A stretch of 64,000 bases of DNA from Cryptomeria japonica (Eukaryota > Streptophyta > Pinopsida > Cupressales > Cupressaceae): the NCBI RefSeq assembly GCF_030272615.1, contig NC_081415.1, positions 422,929,757 through 422,993,756 on the forward strand. Direction: 5' to 3'. The notes beneath the pieces were generated by a model. It saw only the letters and a list, made by a program, of their open reading frames with translations. It was not told the DNA's origin and searched no databases. The position numbers were made by a program, and so were the translations under genes. Of this stretch, positions 47,340 to 56,871 are shown piece after piece; positions within the stretch are counted from its first letter, which is position 1; every line of letters starts with the position of its first letter.

Positions 47340-47600
47340 CTTTTGTTCCGCTGGTTAGTGCATTTGCATCCTAGGTTAGCGCATTTACCTTCTAGGTTAG
47401 CGCATTTACACCATAGGATAGCGCATGAGCATTTTCGATTAACGCTTTTGTCTTAAAGTATGTACATTTGCATTAGAGGTTCACACATTTGAGTCCTAGG
47501 TTAGCGCATTTGTCAAAGAAATCACGCTTTTGTATCCATAAAGCAGTGCTTTTGTAGTCTAGGTTAGTGCTTTTGAGCAAAAAGGTAGTGCATGTGTTAA
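47340..47600 (+). repeat. Short degenerate repeats in the Tat leader
   Basis: About nine copies of a unit around CTAGGTTAGCGCATTTG, spaced 20-30 bp, immediately after the primer site region. The intervening sequence varies in length. Confidence 0.6.
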
Positions 47601-47996
47601 ATTAGAGCTTCTGTTTACAAACTGACAAAAATTTCTTGCAGGTCTGAAATGTCCAAGAAATCAGATTTTTCAGACTACTAACATGCATGTACAGGATGGT
47701 GTTTAAGGCAAATTTTATGCATTTCCTCATCTAGTTAATTAAAAGTCTTCATTTGGGAAGTAATATATCATATCTTGTTCATCTAGTTTAACTAAGAGGA
47801 TGAATTGAATGAATTGACAACATGCAACTTGCATCTTTAGTATTTTCTCTAAAATAGTTGCACATAGACTTTTAAAAGGGCTAGGATGAACACCATGCTT
47901 GTTGGAGCAACATCTCTAAATAGGACTTAGCCAACAATTTCTTTGAAAAGGTTAAAAAGAACACTTATATTCTGTGTCTCAAAAAGTGGTAGGTAT

Positions 47997-49183
47997 TGTA
48001 GCGTCCTACAATTGCGACACTTGCAATTTCGACTGCATTTCGGTCTTCACGATGGCGACGCAACATGCAACCTGAATGGAGACCTTGAAACTTGCTCACG
48101 ACACTGAAAACTGCATTTTTCAAGCACCCTGGCCTGAACCTCCTTGCACCCTGCTGTCCCGGGAGGTGGGACCAGAGCGCCCAGCGCCCTGGTCCCTGGG
48201 TCCTATTTTGGGCCCGGTCTCCTAAGAGGCTCGGGTCTTTTTGTTTGCAATTTGGAAATTAACTTTCCCTGGTCGGCCTAAGGTCGGGAAAATCAGTCTA
48301 TCAGCCCTAATTGACAAGTATATAAATGACATTTTCCTCTTTCATTCGATATGATGAAAAAAGCGTGGAAATTATACTCAAGCGTTCAAGCATTCAAACA
48401 TTCTTTCAAGCAATTGATCATTTCAAGTCTCCATTCAAGGCTAAGTGTTGCATTCAAGACAAGGATTCAACCATTGAAGAGGAGATCACATACTACATGC
48501 TACAACATACAACATCTAAACCTTCGCACATAAGGATACAAACATCCTTAGAACAAGGTATTAGCACTTGTTTTACATACATTTACATTTACAGCACTTG
48601 CTCATTTCTTGGTTAATTCCAAAACCGGGGTTTGACCTAAAGGCAAACCCCCAATCCCTAACCCCCCAATCGTCTTCGCTTTTCTGTGTGTAGGTTGCAG
48701 GTACGCGGCTGAAATTGAAGATCTGGAATCCTTGTGCAGAGACGAACAGATCCCCCTTCGTTTCGCGGATTTTTCGGAGGACCGTGGCGTCGGGCGCCAT
48801 CGTCCCGACAACTTTTGCTCAAATTTGCAGGACAGCGCCGTATCGACATTTTACTGCTAATTCCAGGTCCGCAGCTTCATCCTATAACCCGAACTCAGTT
48901 TATAAGCGAATCTTTATGACTTTCTATGCATTCCTAGCTTAATTTCCTTAACAACATTCTTTACAAAAGAGGGTAGCCTTGCTTTCCTAACCCTTGAAAT
49001 TCATTTAGCATCCAATCTTGCATTGCGTGGGATTGGATCTTATGAGTTTCAACCCCTCTTTTGAATGTAAAGTCTCTCACCTAAGTGAAAAACCATCGAA
49101 TCCTAGCGAACCTCCCTTCTCTCTCCTCAGAGTCGGAAGAGGGGAGAACAACTAGGGTTCGATCGCGATTTTTCCACTTTACA
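47997..49183 (+). repeat. 5' LTR of the Gag-only element
   Basis: TGTAGCGTCC start, ACTTTACA end. TATAAAT lies at 48321-48327. Upstream, GGGACCAG (48168-48175) and CTGGTCCC (48189-48196) form a perfect 8-bp stem. Small reading frames on both strands at 48570-48940 recur in the other LTR only because the LTRs are identical there. Confidence 0.85.
48321..48327 (+). promoter_or_regulatory. TATA box in the 5' LTR (also at 54853-54859 in the 3' LTR)
   Basis: TATAAAT in CAAGTATATAAATGAC, 325 bp into the LTR; probable start of the U3/R boundary region. Confidence 0.5.
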
Positions 49184-49205
49184 TTTTGGTGAACCCGACG
49201 TGAAC
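49184..49205 (+). other. Primer-binding site of the Gag-only element
   Basis: TTTTGGTGAACCCGACGTG follows the LTR directly and has the TGG start of a tRNA-complementary site. I cannot name the tRNA with confidence. Confidence 0.5.
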
Positions 49206-49544
49206 ATCCTTTCTGATTTTTCATGCTTAGATCTGAAAAAAAAAATTGATTACATTTCCATGTTTGATCTTTTGCAAAATTTTAGAGGTGATTGCATAAA
49301 AACCCTAAATTTTCTTTTTGGTAATTGAACTTGCGAAATATCTAAATGTTAATGCCTGTTTCAGATCTGCCTTTCTATTACAAATTTTCAATTCATATTT
49401 GTGCTTTAATTCTGAAGATTAAGTGGTTAAATATCAAAACCCTAATTTTTGAAACCCTCTTAATTCAACCTTTGTTTGACAATTTGACCAATCAAAACAT
49501 CTCCAAATCAGCTGTAACTTTGGATTCTGCAATAAAATCACAAT

Positions 49545-50320
49545 ATCTTTCATCCCTGAAAATTTGGAAAAAAGTTGCGAGGACCGTGTTGCACTCCGAG
49601 GGCCATCGTCCCCGACATTTTTTCCAAAATTTCGGGAGCGAGATCTTGCTGTATTTTCCTGCTAAAATCCAGAATTTTGGCTGATTTTGTCAATTATAAC
49701 ACTTTCAAAATTACAGTCAAAGTTGGTCTTGCGATTGCTTGGTCTAAGGCTTCTAATCATTCAAAAGTCATTGAAATTAAAATTTTGTGTCAAAATTGCG
49801 TTTTTATTATCATAAATCTGAAAATTGTGTTTGCAGTAATTCGAAATTTCAGTGCTTTATTCAAATTCTTGCATTTTGTGACTTTTGAAATTAAGTGTTT
49901 AATTACAACAACTTTGATTTCCGCTTTCAAAATTGAATTTTGCGTGAAATTGAGTCAATTTTCAAATTTCAAAATTTGCATTGCTCTTGACATTCCCTCT
50001 AAAATCATAAAATTCAAAATTTCAGTTTCCCTCTCTTTTTCAAAATTCAAATTTTGCATTTTTCGACAATCTTGATAGGGTTCAATTTTGAATTTGCAAC
50101 TTTAATTTGGCCTATCTACAGATCGTAAAATCACTCAATTTTTTCGGATTAGCTCTAAAATCATCATACCTTTCATCCCTGCAAATTTCGAAAAAAGTTG
50201 TAGGGACCGTGTTGCACTCCGGGCGCCACGGTCCCGGACATTTTTTTTGAAATTTCGGGAGACTGTTGTGATTGCATTTAACAGCTTAAATCCAGAAAAT
50301 TGGCTGATTTTACTGAAAAT
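49545..50320 (+). repeat. Leader duplication carrying the GGACCGTG hairpin motif
   Basis: Two roughly 155-bp direct repeats (about 49545-49690 and 50160-50310) share TTTCATCCCTG, AAAAAAGTTG, GGACCGTGTTGCACTCCG, GACATTTTTT, AATTTCGGGAG and TCCAGAA-TTGGCTGATTTT. The LTRs carry a related core at 48778-48812. In the second copy GGGACCGTG (50203-50211) pairs perfectly with CACGGTCCC (50227-50235). Confidence 0.65.
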
Positions 50321-50361
50321 TGCTACCTCTAAATTCAAAATCTTCTCTCTCTTTCTAGTGC

Positions 50362-52884
50362 ATGAGTTTTACAACAATAAGCCCTACTTCCACTATTCCC
50401 GTTAGACGAAGCCTTAGAATTAAGTCCTTCCGAGGTTTAATTAGTGAGGAGATGGAACCTAATTTGAATAGCCTTTTTAACGAGGACATGGGTAATTCCT
50501 CTAATCCTCCTAATGATGAAGAAGCTCTCCATGAGGTTTCTGTAGAACAACTTTCGAAATTGGATAACCAATTTGACGATTTTCGACAATGGATGTCTCA
50601 AGAATACCCTGATAGTCAAGCTCTTCCTTTAATTGAGGGTCTAAAACGTATGCTTCAAAGTGATAAGAATGGAATTGATATTTTGCGTGGTATTTCACAC
50701 ATTGTGAATTCGAATGTGATGCCTATGAAGAGTTGTGCTGAAAATTTAGGTTATACACAACCTCCTACACAAGTCAATCATTCTATTCCTTTGACAACTC
50801 CTATTGCTAGTATACCTACCTTTACATCAAACATCATGGCCACCTCTATACAAGACATTCCTCCTGTGATTAATAGTCATGGGGGCAACCCTTCTTCTTC
50901 AATTAACCCTCTTCCTTCATTCAATCCGATTTCTTCATTCGTCCCTTCAATGAGTGTGCCTATTATATCATCACAAATGAACATGACGCAAGGGGGCAAT
51001 TCATTTAATCATTCTATTCCTCCTTGTAGTGTTCCTCCTGTCCAATCATCTCCTATGATTAATTATCATAGGGTCCCACCACCTTACTCTCTACCTTCTT
51101 TCAATAACATAACACCTCCATCTCAATCTAACACATCTAATATGAACTCTTCGACTGAAGCGACCATTAACAATCTTGCACAAACTGTCTCTTCTTTACA
51201 ACAACAAATTGCCTCTATGAATCAATCTAAGTTTAGTGTGCCCACATTTGAGGTTGCGAGCCCACTTTCTCTTGACATTGTTCGAGCTATCCCTCCTAAA
51301 CATGTTGAAATCCCGCATTTGGAACTTTATAATGGTAAAGGAGATCCTCTAACACATGTTAAGACTTTTCAAACAATTTGTACTGATTTTGCTTATGACC
51401 AGAGGTTGCTTGCAAAACTATTTACTAGAACATTAAGAGACAAAGCCCTACAATGGTATTGCTCGTTGCCTTCTTATTCTATTACTTCTTTTGAGCAACT
51501 TGCAAATGCTTTCATTCAACAATTTCAAAACAATATAAGTCCTAAAGTTACTTTGATTGATTTAATGCATTGTAAACAAGGTGTTAAAGAAAAAGTGACT
51601 GATTTCATTGGTAGATATAAGCATTTGTATGCTCAAATTTCTTTTCCAGTGCCTGACAATGATATTCAAAGAATCTTTATTTCTAATTTACAAAAAGATA
51701 TTCGAGACAAACTTCTGTTTTCTGAGTTTACTTCTTTCCAACAGTTGTGCGCCACTCTTCACAATTATCAATTGACTGTGAGTCAAATGGAACAATCACA
51801 TCCTATGGCTCCAAGTGATAAGGGTGATAGCAGTCAACAACCATTTGGGAAGTTTAAACCAAACAGAGATTCCATCACATTCAATGAAAACATCATCAAC
51901 AACAATGTGAATGCAGCATTAGGTGTGCCTCCTATTTCTAAATTTTTCAAGAAAGAAAGAAAGTATACTCCTTTGAATGAATCATTGCATAGTATTATGA
52001 ATAAGTTATTGGAACAAAATGTGCTTACTCTTCCTCCTATAAGACAAATTGATCCTGCAAAGATTACTTCACCTTATTTTGATAACAAAGCTTTTTGTCA
52101 ATTTCATCGTCAGCCTGGGCATGATACTGAAAAATGTTTTTCTTTAAAGGGTAAAATTCAAGATTTGATTGATAATAATACTATCTCTGTTTCTGGAGTG
52201 AATGATAAAGGCAACACATCTGTAGCTCCTCCTAATCAAAATCTTCAGATTTTCACTGATCCATTGCCTTTTCATACCTCTAATGCGGTTGAGACTAACG
52301 ATTCCTCTCTTTCATCTGATGGTCTTGTGTCTATGACTCCAAATGTGATTAACTTTGTAGAACAGCAAGAAATCCCTGAAGAACCTTCCATCACATTTGA
52401 TTCTAGCGAAACCATTAGGGCACCTGATGGTCCTTTATACATAGTTGCAAAAGTCAAGAATACACCTTGCCGTGGAGTGCTTATTGATCCTTCGTGCATG
52501 GTTAATGTTATTACTGAAGAATTTCTTTTTACTTTGCAATTGAATCAAGTGATCTATGACAAAACAGATGTGATTGTGAAATTATTTGATGCATTTTCTT
52601 CTCCTGCAATTGGTTCTATTACATTGCCTATTGAGGTCCATAACAAATCCCTTGATGTGAACTTTGCTATTATTCCATCTTCCGAACAATTTCATGTGAA
52701 GCTTGGCTATCCTTGGCTATCTTCCATGAAAGCTATTGCTTCTCCTATTCATAAGTGTTTGAAATTTCCCCACAATGGTGAAGTTGTTACTGTCAATCAT
52801 AGTCTCTTTAAACCAGCTGAAAGAACCTCTAGTGTTCCTCTTGATTACTTTTGGCCTAAACAATTCCAATCTCTTCCTCCGTGA
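50362..52884 (+). CDS. Gag with inactive-looking protease domain (Gag-only element)
   Basis: 840 residues from an ATG at 50362, 1.2 kb inside the LTR. The first 300 residues are Pro/Ser/Asn-rich. Residues about 310-475 form the retrotransposon Gag domain (LYNGKGDPLTHVKTF, ALQWYCSLP, FEQLANAFIQQF, LMHCKQ). A C-x2-H-x4-H-x4-C knuckle variant lies at about 578-592, the form found in Tat-type Gag. From about 690 to 810 a retropepsin-like fold follows, aligned to the Tat protease nearby (LGYPWL, CLKFPHNGE), but the active-site D-S/T/G-G is D-P-S (about residue 709), so catalysis is unlikely. The frame is intact to a TGA at 52882-52884. This is the only long intact frame in the right half of the window. 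Confidence 0.8.
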   Translation: MSFTTISPTSTIPVRRSLRIKSFRGLISEEMEPNLNSLFNEDMGNSSNPPNDEEALHEVSVEQLSKLDNQFDDFRQWMSQEYPDSQALPLIEGLKRMLQSDKNGIDILRGISHIVNSNVMPMKSCAENLGYTQPPTQVNHSIPLTTPIASIPTFTSNIMATSIQDIPPVINSHGGNPSSSINPLPSFNPISSFVPSMSVPIISSQMNMTQGGNSFNHSIPPCSVPPVQSSPMINYHRVPPPYSLPSFNNITPPSQSNTSNMNSSTEATINNLAQTVSSLQQQIASMNQSKFSVPTFEVASPLSLDIVRAIPPKHVEIPHLELYNGKGDPLTHVKTFQTICTDFAYDQRLLAKLFTRTLRDKALQWYCSLPSYSITSFEQLANAFIQQFQNNISPKVTLIDLMHCKQGVKEKVTDFIGRYKHLYAQISFPVPDNDIQRIFISNLQKDIRDKLLFSEFTSFQQLCATLHNYQLTVSQMEQSHPMAPSDKGDSSQQPFGKFKPNRDSITFNENIINNNVNAALGVPPISKFFKKERKYTPLNESLHSIMNKLLEQNVLTLPPIRQIDPAKITSPYFDNKAFCQFHRQPGHDTEKCFSLKGKIQDLIDNNTISVSGVNDKGNTSVAPPNQNLQIFTDPLPFHTSNAVETNDSSLSSDGLVSMTPNVINFVEQQEIPEEPSITFDSSETIRAPDGPLYIVAKVKNTPCRGVLIDPSCMVNVITEEFLFTLQLNQVIYDKTDVIVKLFDAFSSPAIGSITLPIEVHNKSLDVNFAIIPSSEQFHVKLGYPWLSSMKAIASPIHKCLKFPHNGEVVTVNHSLFKPAERTSSVPLDYFWPKQFQSLPP

Positions 52885-53784
52885 AGTGATCATCTTTTCA
52901 AATCTTATCAAAAGTGGAAAACAGATATGATCCTATCTCTAAGTGAACCTAGAACACCTAAACTTGACATTCCTATCATTCTTGAGAAGGAAGTTCTTCC
53001 GTTGAAAGATAAAACTAATGTCTTTCCTCAAGAAGATTCTCAACCCATCCCTATGGATGTGACTATGTCTATACCTAATAAACTTCCTAAGAGTAGACCT
53101 ATACCTCCTCGTCATGATGGACTGGGTCTTCTCCCTAAACCAAAAATTCCTCCTTTGTATGGAGCAGTTCCTCCTCCTTTTTATAGAGAGAAGAGACCTT
53201 CTTCTTCTCCTATTATCCAGCCTAAGAGACCACAACCTAAACACCCAAGTGCTAAGGATGAGAACATTCCTCCTCCTCAGTCTTCGCAACTTCCTACTAA
53301 GACTAGATGTAATCGTTCTGCACGTGAACGCCGGCGAAAGCGTCGTCTTAGGGCTCAGGCAACTGCTTCTCAAACTTTGCAATCTGCAAAAACACCTTCA
53401 ACAAGCATTATTCCATTTTCTCCTCAGCCGGACATTCAGCCTAAATCTCCTAAACATAAGATGCATGATGGTCTTGATCCTGTGCGAGTTAAAGATCCTA
53501 TTTTTATAAATCTTGATGATGATATAGATGAAAATGTTACTCCTCTTGCTTCTGATAGTGAATATGAACTTGTTGATGTCGATAACCATTTATCTAATGA
53601 ATTTTCTAAAGCACTTATCCTAGCTCCTAGACAAGAACAATGTGGCTCGGAACATGAACATAGCCCTTGTTTGGATCTTGTGATAGCTCCATCTGCTGTG
53701 TTGGATGTTCCTCCTCTGGCGTGTTCCCTGCCTTCCCGAAACATTGATCAGCAAGATCGGGGGGTAGATGACATGCTAGACTAG
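52885..53784 (+). CDS. Pro/Arg-rich downstream part in the same frame after a TGA
   Basis: The frame of the Gag gene continues for 300 codons after the TGA; the first ATG is at 52927 (285 residues). It is Pro-rich, with a strongly basic block (SARERRRKRRLRAQ, a plausible nuclear-localisation signal) and an acidic block (INLDDDIDENV). No RT motif follows. Either the TGA is a point mutation in one long gene or the stop is natural and this part is made by readthrough or reinitiation. Confidence 0.55.
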   Translation, partial: SDHLFKSYQKWKTDMILSLSEPRTPKLDIPIILEKEVLPLKDKTNVFPQEDSQPIPMDVTMSIPNKLPKSRPIPPRHDGLGLLPKPKIPPLYGAVPPPFYREKRPSSSPIIQPKRPQPKHPSAKDENIPPPQSSQLPTKTRCNRSARERRRKRRLRAQATASQTLQSAKTPSTSIIPFSPQPDIQPKSPKHKMHDGLDPVRVKDPIFINLDDDIDENVTPLASDSEYELVDVDNHLSNEFSKALILAPRQEQCGSEHEHSPCLDLVIAPSAVLDVPPLACSLPSRNIDQQDRGVDDMLD

Positions 53785-54171
53785 TTACATTAGCATAGCA
53801 GATTCTCTCCTCCTCTCTTTTGTTACTTCTTCTATATGTTATTCTCATTCTTCTATTTGTCATCCTTAGTGTTGTCTACTTGAGGACGATGCAAAGCATT
53901 GAGATCTCTCGATCTCTCTCATGTTGACTCAAAAGACACATGTGTTCCCTTCTTCTAGGTGACCTTCCTTGATTGGGGAATGAAGAACAATTATGCATAC
54001 ATACATATGATATATATACATGAATTATCATACAGCATACTGACCCCGAGGAAAGCGAGGTCACCTCGTGCTTTGTGTTTTGTGTCTATTATCCTTGGGT
54101 TTATCTCACACTTGGGGGATAAATCCTTGCGATAACGTGCTCCTTTCCTTTCTCATTTCTTATGTGTATCA

Positions 54172-54223
54172 CTACGTTAAAGCAATCACCCCCGGTGAGG
54201 CGTGTGCGATCGCTTTAACGTAG
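54172..54223 (+). other. Stem-loop upstream of the 3' LTR
   Basis: 54172-54187 and 54208-54223 pair at 15 of 16 positions (CTACGTTAAAGC/GCTTTAACGTAG is perfect) with a 20-base GC-rich loop. The region lies after the last reading frame, about 305 bp before the LTR. Confidence 0.6.
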
Positions 54224-54478
54224 GGGGGCATACATCCCGTTCATACCTTTTCAAGATACTTGAAAATTTCTTGGTAAATTTAACCTTGCCTTGAAAATTT
54301 TTGATATCTTTCTTGCATGACTCATAGTGAGGGAACCTTACTACTGACAGTCATGGTTCTTCCTCGTGATCTTCCCTTTTACTTTGTCAATCGAAGTCGT
54401 AAGATCCTTAGTCCACTGGGGGCTCGGTGTATCTTGCCTCCTTGACGTGGTGAAAGTCTTTCAATGTTGTTTCCTTGT

Positions 54479-54518
54479 ACTTTACCGGAAGTATGAGCAT
54501 ACATACTCCCGCTAAAGT
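54479..54518 (+). other. Stem-loop overlapping the polypurine tract
   Basis: 54479-54495 and 54502-54518 pair at 15 of 17 positions with a six-base loop. The 3' arm contains the first bases of the polypurine tract. Confidence 0.6.
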
Positions 54519-54528
54519 GGGGGCTAAA
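54514..54528 (+). other. Polypurine tract of the Gag-only element
   Basis: AAAGTGGGGGCTAAA immediately before the 3' LTR, a common form in plant Ty3/gypsy elements. Confidence 0.75.
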
Positions 54529-55714
54529 TGTAGCGTCCTAAAATTGCGACACTTGCAATTTTGACTGCATTTCGGTCTTCACGATGGCGACGCAACATGC
54601 AACCTGAATGGAGACCCTGAAACTTGCTCACGACACTGAAAACTGCATTTTTCAAGCACCCTGGCCTGAACCTCCTTGCACCCTGCTGTCCCGGGAGGTG
54701 GGACCAGAGCGCCCAGCGCCCTGGTCCCTGGGTCCTATTTTGGGCCCGGTCTCCTAAGAGGCTCGGGTCTTTTTGTTTGCAATTTGGAAATTAACTTTCC
54801 CTGGTCGGCCTAAGGTCGGGAAAATCAGTCTATCAGCCCTAATTGACAAGTATATAAATGACATTTCCTCTTTCATTCGATATGATGAAAAAAGCGTGGA
54901 AATTATACTCAAGCGTTCAAGCATTCAAACATTCTTTCAAGCAATTGATCATTTCAAGTCTCCATTCAAGGCTAAGTGTTGCATTCAAGACAAGGATTCA
55001 ACCATTGAAGAGGAGATCACATACTACATGCTACAACATACAACATCTAAACCTTCGCACATAAGGATACAAACATCCTTAGAACAAGGTATTAGGACTT
55101 GTTTTACATACATTTACATTTACAGCACTTGCTCATTTCTTGGTTAATTCCAAAACCGGGGTTTGACCTAAAGGCAAACCCCCAATCCCTAACCCCCCAA
55201 TCGTCTTCGCTTTTCTGTGTGTAGGTTGCAGGTACGCGGCTGAAATTGAAGATCTGGAATCCTTGTGCAGAGACGAACAGATCCCCCTTCGTTTCGCGGG
55301 TTTTTCGGAGGACCGTGGCGTCGGGCGCCATCGTCCCGACAACTTTTGCTCAAATTTGCAGGACAGCGCCGTATCGACATTTTACTGCTAATTCCAGGTC
55401 CGCAGCTTCATCCTATAACCCGAACTCAGTTTATAAGCGAATCTTTATGACTTTCTATGCATTCCTAGCTTAATTTCCTTAACAACATTCTTTACAAAAG
55501 AGGGTAGCCTTGCTTTCCTAACCCTTGAAATTCATTTAGCATCCAATCTTGCATTGCGTGGGATTGGATCTTATGAGTTTCAACCCCTCTTTTGAATGTA
55601 AAGTCTCTCCCCTAAGTGAAAAACCATCGAATCCTAGCGAACCTCCCTTCTCTCTCCTCGGAGTCAGAAGAGGGGAGAACAACTAGGGTTCGATCGTGAT
55701 TTTTCCGCTTTACA
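54529..55714 (+). repeat. 3' LTR of the Gag-only element
   Basis: Same ends as the 5' LTR, near-identical over the full length, with one T missing after the TATA region. Confidence 0.85.
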
Positions 55715-56871
55715 GTTATATGCTCTCCCCTTAATTGGGTGACTAAAAAGTCAAACCCACTCTTTTAAGCTTTCTTTACTTTCAATCAATTAAATCCTTT
55801 AGAGGGCCTTCCTTCTTGAGCTACCTTGAGGGGGCTAGTGAGAGGGGAATGACCTAAAGTGGAAATAGGCTAATACCGAGTCCTTCCAGTCCACTATAAA
55901 TAAATCATGTTTGTGATGAAAATCCCGAACAACATGTGCTGATAAGTTCATACTGACACTATGTTTCCCCATAAACCCTATGGAGCGTAACCTCCATAGG
56001 CTGAGAACCTTCTGTATTTACAGAGTTGAAAGTGCCACATGTATGGCCACATGACCAGAAGCCTTTACTAAAAATCACTTGTACTAGTTGCCAAAATCCT
56101 TCTAATTATTGGCGCAAGAGGTCGGACCTCTGAAGCGACTCACACACATACGGTTCCTAGTAGAGATATAAAGTTTGCCATGGAGAGTTTTAATGGAAAC
56201 TGGTGCTTGGCTGCCCCGAAGAAGTGAGTGTTGAGGGTGGAGCCAATGGGGTCAAGCATCTAAATATCCGCTTTGAATAGCATAGCCTTGGGGGAAACCC
56301 CACGCGAGATTCAACAACTATTGTCTCAGCCTGTCATAGGGATTGTACTTGCTTGTACATTTTATTTATTAAACATTGTGTCTTCTATGTCTCTAACATG
56401 TTCCAAATGGTCAAAAAATTGAAGAAAATTATCATCTACAAGAGAGCAAAAATCCAACAAATTACTGAAAAAGTGTGATCAAAAGGGTAATACAAAAATC
56501 ATTCCAACACTTGAAACACTAGATCGAAATCAAAGTGTCAAAACATCAATATCAAAATAATTCTTGAAGTATATTTTTCTCTAAACCATCACGTATTTTC
56601 AAACTAGCTCAAACAACTAGGTCACTAATCCAACAGGTTATACCCAAAAGGTTCTATAAATATCAACATTCAACAAGCTATTGATTCAAACATCTTAAGT
56701 GCAAAAATCAACATCCTTGTCAAGTTTCTCATCAGGATAATCAAATCTTCTATCATGAAGCTTGATCAATCTATACTAGGTTCCTAATCTTGGATATATC
56801 TTTCCTATTTTGAACCTAGGTTATATCAAAACCAGAATCGCACCAACATTGGAATCAAACAAACTTGTGAA
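55715..56871 (+). other. Remaining leader of the Tat element
   Basis: About 1.15 kb between the nested element and the first readable Gag sequence. No gene recognised. Confidence 0.45.

Larger units (their letters stand above)
47997..55714 (+). mobile_element. Young Gag-only (TR-GAG-like) LTR element nested in the Tat leader
   Basis: The 1187- and 1186-bp LTRs differ by about ten substitutions and one indel by eye (about 99% identical). They enclose 5.3 kb with a primer site, a Gag/protease-like gene, a same-frame downstream part and a polypurine tract. Flanks are GGTAT (47992-47996) and GTTAT (55715-55719), a 4/5 match. No RT, RNase H or integrase is present, so it needs help in trans. Its Gag and protease-like domains resemble those of the Tat element around it. 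Confidence 0.85.

Noticed and set aside
48573-48942. Several overlapping small frames conserved between the two LTRs (also 55104-55473)
   Set aside because: Conservation is explained by the LTRs being near-identical; the frames overlap on both strands and lie around the promoter and hairpin region.
52939-53744. Minus-strand and alternative-frame ORFs up to 147 codons
   Set aside because: Shadows of the Pro/Arg-rich frame; CT-rich composition keeps other frames open.
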